Origin: Schizochytrium sp. TIO01
Taxonomy: Eukaryota; Sar; Bigyra; Thraustochytrida; Thraustochytriidae
NCBI GenBank assembly: GCA_004764695.1
Contig: SMSO01000032.1
Span: 7,088,668 to 7,152,667 of the forward strand
Direction: 5' to 3'
Length of the DNA stretch: 64,000 bases
Each line of letters begins with the position of its first letter. Within the stretch, counting starts at the first letter, position 1. Shown piece after piece: positions 34,301 to 45,235 of the stretch. The notes beneath the pieces were generated by a model. That model made no database searches. It was not told the origin of the DNA and saw nothing but the letters and a program-made list of their open reading frames with translations. A program made the position numbers and the translations under genes.

Positions 34301-36304
34301 CTCGACGCTAGTGGTGGTGGTAATGCAAGTATATTGATTGCGATGCGACTATGCTGACAACGGCGACGCCAGTGCTGTTGATGCTGATCTTATTTGTTCA
34401 AGAGAACTGGGCTACTTCTAGCGATTCTGACCTCGCTTCGTTCGCAGCGAGTGAATAAAGAGTTCTTTTCTCGATTCCATACTATTATGGTGTTCTTTTT
34501 TTAATAGAACGATTAACCATCGCACTACTCTTACCACCACGTAAGAGCAAAATGCCGTGCTATTACACTCTCACTCAGAGGCTACTGCTTCTATCAAGAG
34601 GCTCTTGATTTGGGTAGAAACCCAAGCCAGAACAACCACTCATTGTACTGTTGTGTTACACAGAGCAAGCTGTGGCTGTAGACACCTATGTACATAGCCA
34701 ATCTAAACAAAGTTCGCAATCTTATTCTTAAATGTTTATTTCGTTTGGCCTGATCTTCGCTAACTTGTCATTACAATATAGTTGCAGAGCTTTGATCCTA
34801 CCCTAGTCGTGAGAACAATTCATTAAGTTAAGCTCAATGGATAGACGAATCAATTGTCGTTTTGCAATAGCTACACGTAAGTACTTGTTGCACAGATTCT
34901 GAGTAATAATCATCATGAGTTTAATTTGGAAACCTATGTTTTCATGGATCACCCGCGTAACTCCATGAAACTCACACCTATTCAAATTAAATACAAAATT
35001 GCGGAGCTCGACGTCATGGCTTGCAATGCCACACAAGTGCCAAGAAGGTTGCATGTACCTAATCAATCTCTTCTTCATTTGGCATCTAATTTTCAATGTT
35101 GAAATCCCGTATGCGAGTTCTAAGAAATGGGGAACCAAGCAACATACTCCTACTATAAATTTGGGATGCTGATACGTTTGGGAGGAAGGTTCCAACATAC
35201 CATCCAGTGAATGGATAACCGGAAATTAATTGATCCCCTTCTTCGAATTTTCTCTCACTTTGTCGTCCTTCAAAGCTATCTTACAGAGTAAGAGTAAGTT
35301 ATCACCACGTTCTGGCCCACCTTCCTTCTCACACGCACTGGCTCGATGATCCTAAATTAGTTATACTAAGTCTCCTCATTTATGGGTGCGGTAAAATTTT
35401 GGGGCCCTTGATCTAGTTCTACGAGGTCGTCCTCAAGTAGAGGACACTTGCTAAAGGTAATAAACGTTCAAGTTAGCGAGCCCTTAGGTCACCTGAAGCT
35501 TTGAGATGACAACATCTGTCATCGATGCCATCTTTTTCGTGTTCGTCTGCGCATTTGCTGCTCTGCTCTCCTATCTGTAAATATGGACAAAGTCTCAACT
35601 AGCGATATTGCTGATGGTGATGGTTGGCACTGGACTATTACCACCACTACTACTACTACGCATAGTGAAGGCACTCAAAATATTGTTCAAAAGAGTGGCT
35701 TGGTTGGGCCTGTGGATGATGAGTAGCTCGTTATAGGGCGCAGGCTCTGGCACTCTAAGTTTTTTCTTCATAGTTAGGCCCCTGCCCAGATAAATGTTCT
35801 GATAAGACGAGCCACTTGGTCCTTAGCAATAGATACTAGAAAACCAGTTCACAGTTTGAAGTTCCTGTTCCTGAGAAGCGAGTTCTTGACCATCAAAGGA
35901 ATTCGCAGGAGTAGCCTCGACATTTATTGTTTGTGTATTTAGCTAAAGAAAAGTGGAAAACACACTCTGAGACAAATTTTATTCTAACAATTTGACTATG
36001 TATTAATATTGGGTGTTTTCAATCCTGGTTCCTTTGATTTAGCATTTATTGCTGCCATCGCTGTGCTCATCCAAGTATCAACGAGTTTATCTGCTCATGG
36101 AAGTGAGTCATATCGCTTTAGGATCCTGCTATTTGTCTGGTGTTTTCCTCAACTACTAGTAGGCAGAATCACTCTCTACGTATGTGTCTAATGCTCAATA
36201 CTCCTAATAGCTAGGCCCTAGGTACTTGCTACATCTTTTGAGGCGGCGCTTTTTCTTTTCCAAATTCTTTCCACGCTTTAATCAAAAAAACTAATCTGCG
36301 TCAA

Positions 36305-36844
36305 ATGGCATCAAAGCTTTCGCAATGGAGCTGCAGAACGAAGCCTTCAGCGTGCCTTGCCTCGAAGAGCTCCAAGACAGGCATAGCCAGCGTGTTGAAA
36401 GCGACCTTCCTCAAGTGTCTCATTGTAGGTACAGTATAGTACACGATTCTCGCTCTGCATTTCTTGAAAGCACTTCATCGACATTCTCCAGCTCATTGAG
36501 CAGCAACTTAAGGTCGTCAAATCGGCGACTTGTGATTGATTGTATTGCGAAACACGATCACTATTTTTGTCTTTTCTCGTCCTGTTTTAGAAGCGTATTG
36601 GTGGCAAGAATTGGTTTGGCTGTTCGGAATGTGCCAAGAAGGAAGGAAAATTTGCAGGCAGAGTGTCTCGGCATCCTCGCTGCTTCAGTGGCAGACACCT
36701 CGAGTCCATGCTGTCAGGTCACCTTCGTGCGAGTTTGCGTGTGTATTTCTGATTGACGAACAGCCACATTCACCGATCTCAACTTGCTTCTTGAAGAGAC
36801 AGGCCTCCATCCTTCTTGACTTCGTACGTGCGCAACACGAATAG
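36305..36844 (+). CDS. Possible small two-exon gene, hypothetical protein (125 aa)
   Basis: The first exon runs from the ATG at 36305 to 36428 and reads MASKLSQWSCRTKPSACL..., which is basic, rich in Ser and free of acidic residues, like a mitochondrial presequence. A GT (GTACAG) follows at 36429. A textbook acceptor, a pyrimidine-rich run ending TCCTGTTTTAG, ends at 36590. Joining 36428 to 36591 removes 162 bases and keeps an open frame of 84 more codons to a TAG at 36844 (EAYWWQELVWLFGMC...). The product resembles nothing I know. A second ATG at 36325 opens another frame that stays open with or without splicing, so the frame choice is uncertain. None of the 13 firm genes needs an intron, which lowers the prior. 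Confidence 0.25.
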
Positions 36845-37025
36845 CAACGCGATCAACAACTGCTAGTAGCTAGATAGAAGCTACTGTAGGTGTGACGATC
36901 CGCTTTTAAAGGCAACTTCAGGTCCCCTATTTCTTTTCTTCTCCTATGCTGGGAGTAGGTAGTGCTACTCCCCTATACCTACCTATAGTTATGTTCTATA
37001 AATGCTTTCTGAGTCAAGAAACTTT

Positions 37026-37026
<1 letters not shown>

Positions 37027-37081
<55 letters not shown>

Positions 37082-37084
37082 AAA
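37027..37084. repeat. (GAAA)n tetranucleotide array
   Basis: About 14 near-perfect GAAA units, purine-only on the plus strand. Confidence 0.95.
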
Positions 37085-37130
37085 ACTGAGGTGTTTTATG
37101 TTTAGTTTAACTGACTTAGTGCCGGAAACC

Positions 37131-37153
37131 ATTACATTACATTACATTACATT
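37131..37153. repeat. (ATTAC)n pentanucleotide array
   Basis: Four and a half perfect ATTAC units, followed by looser CATCACATTGACATCA copies to about 37190. Confidence 0.9.
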
Positions 37154-37798
37154 GAATCACAATGACATCACATTGACATCACATCACATCAGCATTTGTT
37201 CTTGTGAAATCGACGAATCCATCACAATCAATCCATCACAATCAATCGCACGGCCATCGATCAGCCAGCCAACCAGCCAAGTCGCTAGCCAGCAAGCTCC
37301 GCCATGCGTGCGAAGCTGGGTCCCGCTCTGCGAGCAGACAAACAAAGGTCTCTCCGCTGCCCAAGGTTTACAGGTCAGCCCGAGTATTGGCCCAAATGAA
37401 TAAGCGAACAGAATCAATGAATCAATGAGTCATTCATTCTATCGAACAGTCAACCAACATATCGGCCAACAAGACAAGAGCGGGCAGCGCGAAAGTATCG
37501 GCTTAAATGCAAAGAATCGGCAGGGTTTACTGCCACGCACAGCGAAGCTTGGCCTGTTGGTACGGAGAAAAGCGCTCACTCACTCACGAGCAGATGCGAA
37601 CAGTCGTAAGTACCTGTTCTAGCTCAACTTCAGACACAATGTTATCTCACTCCCTGCGAAAGAAGCAGCAGGAGACCTGCCAGGACGAGAACTTCACTTC
37701 AAAGCAGGTCATGCAGGTCAGCTGCATTCCAGGTAGGCTCTCGTTGGCTTTGCACCTCAAGAGCCACGCCGATCTGCAGAAGAAAGCAAGCTTGCGCT

Positions 37799-37843
37799 GT
37801 TTGTTTGTTTGTCTATTTGTTTGTTTATTTGTTTGTTTGTTAG
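37799..37843. repeat. (TTTG)n tetranucleotide array
   Basis: About 11 TTTG units with three substitutions. Confidence 0.9.
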
Positions 37844-38577
37844 TCTCAACTGCTTTCTCTCGGTACTCCTGGCTGCCTGGCTGGCTAGCCAGCTAGCTAG
37901 GTAATTAGGTAGCAGTGGCAGGAGATGGTCTCTGTTTCTTTTGGGCATCCCTGAAGTTTACTCTACTGTGTGTTTCTGGATACTTCATAGTACACGGGGG
38001 TGTACACAGTAGGGTATTCGCCTCTCGCACAGAAGGTTATAGGCTGAAGGCGAAAGAAGGCGGGAGGAAGAAGTGAGGAAGAAGCGCAGCGAAAAAAAGA
38101 CAAGGACCGCGTATTTTTATCCATACATTAGTAACCACCTGACTTGATTTAAATACGCGCAGAACACTTCTACAATAATATATGGGTAAGCCATGTAGTC
38201 TTGTATTATTTATTGAAGCGCGCAGAGTGAGGGAGGAAAAGAAAAAAGGAAGAAAAAAAAAGAAAATGAGACAACTAGGGACCGCTGTAATGTTAACACT
38301 ATGAGCGTAGAATGATACGTGCCTGGCGATGATAAGTAGGCGTAATGTGTCTTACCAACTAAACGATTATTCCCTACGAACTCATTCAAGATCTTGTGAT
38401 TCTCGCCCGTCAATGAGTCAAACGTAGAAGATAGTGCGGAGGTAGCTTAGTGGGGCCCTGATTGTAGGAGGCATTGGCACAAGCCGAAGCTGATTAGGCC
38501 GAAACGTATCAAACTGAAGTAAAATGTATTAAACAACAAGCAAACAAACAAATAAAATGAGGATAAATAAAATACGT

Positions 38578-38633
38578 GTCTTCTTTTTCTTTTCCTTTTT
38601 CTTTTCCTTTTTTTTTTTTTTTTTTTTTTTTTT
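38578..38633. repeat. T-rich tract with long T homopolymer
   Basis: A CTTTTTC-type pyrimidine tract running into more than 20 consecutive T, about 280 bases before the SYF1 start. On the minus strand it could be a remnant of a poly(A) tail, but no upstream retroelement body is visible. Confidence 0.85.
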
Positions 38634-38912
38634 CGCATGCCTACTACTGCCTAGATATCTAATACTAGGTTTTCAGGTACTTTCACCATACTCTCTAATA
38701 AAAGATAAATAAAAAAATTAACATTTTCGTTCAAAAGTATGGAAGGTGTAGTATTTTAATACAGCAGAGACTGTTAGGCCTATGGTAGCCTAATTAGAGG
38801 CTGATGAAGAATGATATGAATAATATGAATGAATGACAGAGACGCCAAACTTGAATCAATCGCTCCTCCGCGGAGGCCTGCAGGCAGGTCGGCGCGCTGA
38901 GGCGGTTCCGCG

Positions 38913-41324
38913 ATGGAGGTGGCGGAGGAAAACCTCGTGCGGGAGCCCCACGTGGTGCGGCGGTGGGTAGAGTACCTGGCGCTCCGCAAAGACGCGGCTT
39001 TCGCGCTGCGAGTGGCCATCTACGAGCGCGCCCTCTTCCACCTGCCTGGCAGCTACAAGTTATGGTCCCGATACCTCGACGAAAGATGCAAACATGTGCG
39101 TGCAAGGCCGCTCTCCGACGAGGAGTGGGAGGCCACCAATGAGGTCTTTGACAGGGCCCTGGTCTACATGAATAAGATGCCGAGGATCTGGATCATGTAT
39201 GCCACATTTCTGATGTCGCAGGACCTCATTTCTAGGTGCAGGTTAGCCTTTGACGACGCTCTGAGAGCCCTCCCGGTGACCCAGCACGATCGTGTTTGGG
39301 AAGAATACTTGAATTTCGTGCGCAAGCACAACGTCATCTGGCAACTCGGATGCCACGTATGGCCAAAGTATTTGCAGTTTGAGCCGCGTCACCGTGAGCT
39401 CTATGTTGAGTACCTGCTCAATGCCAACCGTCATGCGGAGGCCATGGAGCAGATTGGCATTATGGTCAGCAAGCCAGGGTTCTCGTCAATTCAAGGTCGA
39501 ACTCTGCACGATATTTGGATCCAGCTCTGCGACCTCATTGTGAAATACCCAGCCAAAGCAGCCTCCCTGGGCCCTAACAAGCTCGACGTGGAGGGCGTGC
39601 TTCGAGCAGGCCTGAAAAGGTTTAGTGACGAGACAGGACGTCTGTGGTGCGCACTTGCAGAATACCACATCAAACTCGGACGGTTCGGTGCCGCGGAGGA
39701 TGTCTATGAGGAAGGCATGCGCTCTGTCCGCACAGTGCGAGATTTTAGTACCATTTTTGATGCCTATACACAATACCAAGAGTCAATGTTGAATGCCAAG
39801 ATGGACCTTTTTGCCGACGAAGACGATACAGACGCCGCAGAAGGCGAATCAGATGCCATGTCAATCACAACTGGAGAAAGGCGCCGTCGCGCGGCCTCGG
39901 CACCCTTTTACCAAGTCAACGCTGACTCCGAAGACAAGATCAACGATGTAGATCTTCGGCTTGCTCAAATGTCCCACCTCATTGACCAGCGCCCATTCCT
40001 GCTTAACGAAGTTATGCTACGACAAAACCCTCACAACGTTGAGGAGTGGCTCAATCGCGCAAACCTCTTTCGCGAGAAGAACGATCTCACGCAGGTTGTT
40101 CTTACCCTTAACCGTGCTTTGGATACGGTGAACCCTGCTCTGGCCGTGGGAAGGCCGAGCGAGCTCTGGATCCAACTCTCCAAGGTATACGAAGATAACA
40201 AGGATTCCAACGAAGCCCGCAAGGTCCTTGCTGCTGCAGCAGAGTCCCCCTTCAAAGACGTGGAAGACCTCGTTGCTGTGGTATGTGCCTCTATCGAACT
40301 GGAACTTCAGCATGAAGCATTTGATCGCGCACTCGCCATTGCTCGCGATGCGGTTCAACCTCCTTCAGAGCGTATGATTGCAGAAAAGCTTGCCTTGCAG
40401 CGCCAAAAGCGTGCCAAAGGCATGGCCGAGGAGGACAAGAACGAGATTGTTAAGGAAAAGTTCCGCTTGCATCAAAAGCTCTTCAAATCTACGAAATTAT
40501 GGGGCTTGTATGCCGACCTCGAGGAAAACTATGGTACTCTTCAAACTGCACGTGCGGCCTATGAGTCTATGATTGACCTAAAGGTCGCCACCCCTCAAAC
40601 TATTCTCAACTTAGCCTGCTTACTGCACGAGAATAACTTTTACGAAGATGCCTTTAAGGCTCTCGAGAAAGGTGTTCACATGTTCGATTGGCCCCATGTG
40701 GGCGACATCTGGACAGCATACTTGGCCAAATTTGTCAATCGCTACGGAGGCTCAAAGCTGGAACGGACGCGCGAGCTTTTCGACCAGGCCCTCTCCGGTG
40801 CCCCGGGGGATCAGGCCAAGCCTGTATTTCTGCTCCTCGCTGATTTTGAGGAAAAACACGGGGACTCAATGCGAGCCATGGACACCTATGAACGCCTCTG
40901 CAAAACAGTGCCAGAGGACCAGAAGGTTGACATGTACATCCGAGCTGCCGTCAAGGCCCAGGAGTTGATTGGAGTCTCGCGTGTTCGTAGCGTATTCCAA
41001 GCCGCTTTAGAGGACCTCGAAGACCCTGCAAACTTGCGTGAAATTAGCCTTCGCTTCGCAGAAAAGGAGCGCTCGCTCGGGGAGATTGACCGCGCCCGTG
41101 CAATTTACAAGCATGGCGCACAGTTTGCCAACCCTCGGACTGTTCTTTCGTATTGGAAAGAGTGGCTGGACTTTGAAGTTAATCATGGCAACGAGGACAC
41201 TTATAAGGACGCATTAGCAACACAACGCGCAATCAAGGTTCGATTTCAGGACACAAATTATGCTGCTGACCCGGACGATGACGATCTTGAACCAGCTGCA
41301 AAGCGAACAAGAACAAAAGCGTAA
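38913..41324 (+). CDS. SYF1: Pre-mRNA-splicing factor SYF1/XAB2 (803 aa)
   Basis: This is the HAT-repeat scaffold of the Prp19-associated (NineTeen) complex, which stabilises the catalytic spliceosome; in animals XAB2 also acts in transcription-coupled repair. The whole length is built of half-a-TPR repeats, with typical motifs such as RVAIYERALFHLPGSYKLW (residues 33-51) and PRIWIMYATFLMSQ (about 90-103). The N-terminal order (RRWVEYL, LWSRYLDERC, WEATNEVFDRALVYMNKMP) and the C-terminal repeats match SYF1 rather than its relatives CLF1 or RSE1. At 803 residues it is slightly shorter than yeast and human proteins (about 855-860). A short acidic insert (EDDTDAAEGESDAM) interrupts the repeats near residue 307-320. 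The start is ATG in cgATGG context, and the protein ends in a basic KRTRTKA tail like a nuclear signal. Confidence 0.95.
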   Translation: MEVAEENLVREPHVVRRWVEYLALRKDAAFALRVAIYERALFHLPGSYKLWSRYLDERCKHVRARPLSDEEWEATNEVFDRALVYMNKMPRIWIMYATFLMSQDLISRCRLAFDDALRALPVTQHDRVWEEYLNFVRKHNVIWQLGCHVWPKYLQFEPRHRELYVEYLLNANRHAEAMEQIGIMVSKPGFSSIQGRTLHDIWIQLCDLIVKYPAKAASLGPNKLDVEGVLRAGLKRFSDETGRLWCALAEYHIKLGRFGAAEDVYEEGMRSVRTVRDFSTIFDAYTQYQESMLNAKMDLFADEDDTDAAEGESDAMSITTGERRRRAASAPFYQVNADSEDKINDVDLRLAQMSHLIDQRPFLLNEVMLRQNPHNVEEWLNRANLFREKNDLTQVVLTLNRALDTVNPALAVGRPSELWIQLSKVYEDNKDSNEARKVLAAAAESPFKDVEDLVAVVCASIELELQHEAFDRALAIARDAVQPPSERMIAEKLALQRQKRAKGMAEEDKNEIVKEKFRLHQKLFKSTKLWGLYADLEENYGTLQTARAAYESMIDLKVATPQTILNLACLLHENNFYEDAFKALEKGVHMFDWPHVGDIWTAYLAKFVNRYGGSKLERTRELFDQALSGAPGDQAKPVFLLLADFEEKHGDSMRAMDTYERLCKTVPEDQKVDMYIRAAVKAQELIGVSRVRSVFQAALEDLEDPANLREISLRFAEKERSLGEIDRARAIYKHGAQFANPRTVLSYWKEWLDFEVNHGNEDTYKDALATQRAIKVRFQDTNYAADPDDDDLEPAAKRTRTKA

Positions 41325-42502
41325 ATCACTCGCGTACACATATTTTAACCCCTGCCTCAATGTCAGCCCTTATACATCAAGTCAGACACGCACACAGATA
41401 TGCAGACAGACACATCTGGCTTGTAGCTAGCTAGCTCCCTCGTATATATCTATCGCAATATTGACCACTGCTCATAGATGTGCGTACCATCTATCCATGT
41501 TTTCTGGCGAGGTTTGTCTTGATGTCATACATGCACTAGTCAGCAGCAGGGGGGGAATCCGAGGGAAATAGATCGTCTAAATTCCTTTTATACGGCACCC
41601 CCTCTTCTTTTTCGTTCTCTTCCGCTCATGACTTTACCTATACCTACCTAAATACCAACCAGCCCACTTCCCCTGCACCATGCTCCATGCTCCATGTTCA
41701 ATGTTTAATGATCATATGCGAGTTCATGTGATGTGGACTCGATCTGGCTCGCTCTACTAGCCACATTCGCACATATCCTTCATCCTCCCCTCATTCCTTA
41801 TTAACAAACTGAATGTCCACAAGTCAAAATTATCCCCATCCTCCGTCAGTTTCTTCATGCTTTACTTTTTCCCAACTTGATGGCTACTTGATTTCACATT
41901 CACATTTTGGCACAAACGTGTCTTCCTGACCTCCTCATATATTCTTTTCCGTATTGTAATGGATTATTCCAATTTGAGCATACCCCCCCCCGATTAACAA
42001 ACAAAACAAAAGCTCCTTTACCGTGTGACGAGCCTTTGTATAACTCCAAGCAACTATCACTTTGAGATTTAAAAATAAACACAAAAAAACAGAAGAACAA
42101 AATAAATAAATGTAACTTACTAAAGGCTTGAGAGCTTATCAATTTCCTCAATACATTTTCGATGATGTAGGGTTATAATTAGTAGTCGAAGAATTACTTA
42201 TATTGATAGTTTTAATAACTTTTAAATTAATTGCCAAACCTACAAAGCTGGTTTCAACGAAATGACTCCCCTCCTGCTTTATTCATTTTCTTAAGGAAAG
42301 AAAATAAAGCTTTGTATTTACAACAAAACAGGTATAGCCCACATTGACTAAAGCACGAGCAGGAAAGTTTATCAGACATCACTACATGTTTTCTTATTTT
42401 ATTTCTACCTTGGTATATTATACACAATCTGACGCGAGCTATAAAAGTTCACGCGAAACTTAATCATTTTAAGGACCCCTTTTTTACTGTGCATAGTCTA
42501 AT
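41325..42502. other. Convergent spacer (1.2 kb)
   Basis: The spacer lies between the 3' ends of SYF1 and the 910-aa orphan gene. It starts with TA/CA-rich sequence and becomes AT-rich; a C homopolymer (nine C) ends near 41991. No gene is visible. Confidence 0.5.
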
Positions 42503-45235
42503 TTACTTATCGTGCATTCGAAGGTATATGTCGTACACCCTTGGCATTTCAAATACAGAGTCATCATAGAAAGTCTCGATAAGAGGAAGAATAGTCTGAG
42601 ATTGGAGGTACTCAGCGCGATGACAAACCTTCAAAAGAAGCTTCAAAGGCCGAGAGTGTGAATATGGATCAAGTCCGGTTTCAATCTGATGAAGCCATTG
42701 CAAAAGCTGCACTAGCACTACATCATCCCCATGAAGAATGTCGCCATCCAGAATACGATCAACTACAGCAAGAACCTTAAGCATTGTATCCTGTCCTTTC
42801 GCACAACGCCAAATCTCCTGGAGAATTGGAATACATTCCTTCACAATAGTCTTATTATGACGAGCGCTATGATAAATACGTTCTAGATCACGCATACGTA
42901 TCGGAGAATCATCTTTTGTGAGGTTGATTAGAATACGATGCAGCTCTTCAGTGTGGGTTATCCACTGACCTGCAACGGAACCATGAAGACGTCGCCGCAT
43001 ATTCTCCATAGTACGCTGAATGCCTTTGTCAGTATGTGAACCTATCACTGCTGACTTCAGCCCAGTAAACTCATTAATTGCACTTGCCAGCTGCGTGATT
43101 TCCCGCTTCGTGAAAGGAAACAGCTTTATCACCTCTGTATTAGTATAGATCGCAAGATACGAGCGTGATCGATCCAACGCGCCAAACGTAAAGTTTTTTA
43201 AAGCTGAGAGAGGGATCGTATATAAAGACTCTGAAATTTCCTCCAGAGCGTCCGGATCTAATTCTTCACCGTCTGGAAATTCACTTTGAAAAATATGCTG
43301 TGGACCCATTTCATTACCAATGTGACTTGCCAATAAACGATGAAAAGCACGAGCTATAGGAGATGCAACATGACATACACGAGCATTAGAAGAATTACAA
43401 CGCTTTCCGCCTGTATTCCCTAAATATCTTGAATTGTAATGACGTATGACGGACTCATCTGATGGATCTCCTCTCTTTGCTTCTACATCATAAACACTGT
43501 TAAGATTCAGATTGCCATTGTCTCGATCAGCATCATTCGTCATTACAGACTCTGAGTCTGACATACCGAATCCTGTGATAGGACCAACAGTGGCATTGAC
43601 CATGATCCACGTTAATCGATTTTTGTATAAACGGAAGGTTCCATAAGATTTAGAGGTCATCTCGTCGTCACCGACAAGGTCAGGCTGGGCTAATGCGATG
43701 CTCTCAGGGTTTGTGTCTACTTGGAGCCAAATCCCAGCTACCTCTGCCACCTTGGTACCTTGCGGCGCTGTGTAATACTTATCCGGATCAAAATCCACCG
43801 AAGTTGGCTTATACTTTCGAGACTCATTCCGTGCGGGGTCAATTAACTCTGAACCGCGCCTTTCGAATGCTAATTCTTCTTCCTCAGGTACTGTTGAGCT
43901 TGGTCGCCCACCACCTGACGTTGAAGAATGGAAACCAGCTGATGTGGAGGAGATCAATGCGGAGGGATCCCTAGGGATCATTGCATGGCGGTGAGGCTGA
44001 ACTCCACCGGTCATGCTTGCCATTGGGGCTCCCATCCATTGGGATGTAGATGAATTCAAGTGGCTCAAAAGTCGATTTGCCGACTCCATTCGAAGTGATG
44101 CTTCTCTGCTTTGGCTTTGGTGACCAGAGCTCTTGTTTCGACGCTGAGTAATATTGTGACGCGAGCTCATTTGTAAATGAGTCGCCTTTGTAGCTTCTAG
44201 TGCACGATCTAGTACAACCCTGCACTCATTCACAACATTTTCGATTTCTACGAGTAGTGATTGAGGGTAAATAAATTCAGCTGCTGATCCACTGAGTTTA
44301 AGTGCTTCAGAGTATAAAGCATACGCTGTTGGAAGGGAAGGAGGAAATGAACTCGTCTGCCGTATGAAGGCTCGAGCAACATAACCAAACCTGGTTTCTA
44401 GTTCAGAAACCTGTGAAGACTCCCTCTCCATAGCTTGCATGTAAGACATCAATGCCATGTAGGATTCGCTGCGCATCGATCGATCTCGGAGTTTTAATAC
44501 AAGTAGTTTTTTATCATAACTTCCAAATGAGGTTACCCGCTCCTCAAAAGCAATACTGCGAACCGCGCTAAGGAGGTTCGCAGTGCCAAATTGTGTAATG
44601 TCTCCTTCGCCATATACGTTGAAGGCATTTTTAATAACTTCTTCAACCTCAAGTGCTGACAATGAGGTCTGCATAACAGGAAGAATTGGACCCAAAGGTT
44701 GCCTCCCTAAAATGTCAAAGGTGGTTATTTGCGCTTGTCTCGATAACACTTTGCTATGTAAACCTGTTCGCAGCGAGGCATAAACTCGAATCACCTCCAC
44801 TGCACCAAGTGGAGAACCTGCTGGAGTGTCAATTCCAAAATCATCCAGCCAAGAAATAAGACTATCGAGTAAGCTTTGATGTTTCACAGCAAGAGCTTCA
44901 CGAAAAATATGTGCCCATGCTCGGTAAATGTTTAAGATTCGAAATTGGTTGGTTTCTTCTGCCAAGCCTGAGGGGGGAAGAGGTTCAGGAATCGGGCTTT
45001 GTGTGTATGATGAATGAGCACTAATTCGCCCATTACCATCATCATGGGCGCCTAGAGAGCTTGCTGCTGATGTAGTTCGCTTAATATATGGAGTGTCTTT
45101 GTTTGAAAGGCGTTCACGAGTACGAGCATCAAGAAAACGTTTTAGTGAGGATATTTCTGCCGTACCTGAAAAGACACTGCAAAGCTGCTCCACTCGATCT
45201 TCAAAAGATGGCACCACCTCTTCAGTAGGGTTCAT
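42503..45235 (-). CDS. Large helical protein of unknown family (910 aa)
   Basis: The open frame is long, starts at an ATG (aaggATGAA) and ends cleanly, but I recognise no family. The N-terminal 350 residues are mostly helical (for example YRAWAHIFREALAVKHQ) and end in an Arg/Ser/Gln-rich linker. A central part (about 490-740) has alternating strands with short motifs such as SYGTFRLYKNRLTWIMV and SYLAIYTNTEVIKLFPF, which would fit one or two PH-like barrels split by a loop; this is a guess. The last 160 residues are again helical (ECIPILQEIWRCAKGQ, LKLLLKVCHRAEYL), like an armadillo- or VHS-type solenoid. There are no membrane segments and no obvious catalytic motif. A cytosolic scaffold or trafficking factor is possible, not shown. 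It is divergent from the MORN gene (1.7 kb) and convergent with SYF1. Confidence 0.85.
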   Translation of the reverse strand: MNPTEEVVPSFEDRVEQLCSVFSGTAEISSLKRFLDARTRERLSNKDTPYIKRTTSAASSLGAHDDGNGRISAHSSYTQSPIPEPLPPSGLAEETNQFRILNIYRAWAHIFREALAVKHQSLLDSLISWLDDFGIDTPAGSPLGAVEVIRVYASLRTGLHSKVLSRQAQITTFDILGRQPLGPILPVMQTSLSALEVEEVIKNAFNVYGEGDITQFGTANLLSAVRSIAFEERVTSFGSYDKKLLVLKLRDRSMRSESYMALMSYMQAMERESSQVSELETRFGYVARAFIRQTSSFPPSLPTAYALYSEALKLSGSAAEFIYPQSLLVEIENVVNECRVVLDRALEATKATHLQMSSRHNITQRRNKSSGHQSQSREASLRMESANRLLSHLNSSTSQWMGAPMASMTGGVQPHRHAMIPRDPSALISSTSAGFHSSTSGGGRPSSTVPEEEELAFERRGSELIDPARNESRKYKPTSVDFDPDKYYTAPQGTKVAEVAGIWLQVDTNPESIALAQPDLVGDDEMTSKSYGTFRLYKNRLTWIMVNATVGPITGFGMSDSESVMTNDADRDNGNLNLNSVYDVEAKRGDPSDESVIRHYNSRYLGNTGGKRCNSSNARVCHVASPIARAFHRLLASHIGNEMGPQHIFQSEFPDGEELDPDALEEISESLYTIPLSALKNFTFGALDRSRSYLAIYTNTEVIKLFPFTKREITQLASAINEFTGLKSAVIGSHTDKGIQRTMENMRRRLHGSVAGQWITHTEELHRILINLTKDDSPIRMRDLERIYHSARHNKTIVKECIPILQEIWRCAKGQDTMLKVLAVVDRILDGDILHGDDVVLVQLLQWLHQIETGLDPYSHSRPLKLLLKVCHRAEYLQSQTILPLIETFYDDSVFEMPRVYDIYLRMHDK

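Larger units (their letters stand above)
34301..38912. other. Divergent spacer (4.6 kb) with microsatellites
   Basis: The spacer lies between the 5' ends of the methyltransferase gene and SYF1. It contains a possible two-exon small gene (36305-36844, listed) and the GAAA, ATTAC, TTTG and T-rich arrays listed separately. A 131-codon AT-rich frame at 34803-35198 on the minus strand has an ATG but no recognisable feature. The rest shows nothing. Confidence 0.5.

Noticed and set aside
34803-35198. 131-codon minus-strand frame with ATG
   Set aside because: AT-driven composition, no recognisable motif, and no splice or promoter context; cannot be supported as a gene.
38437-38520. tRNA-like start with an A-box-like TAGCTTAGTGG
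   Set aside because: No B box with GGTTCRANNCC and no closing acceptor stem follows at the right distance.
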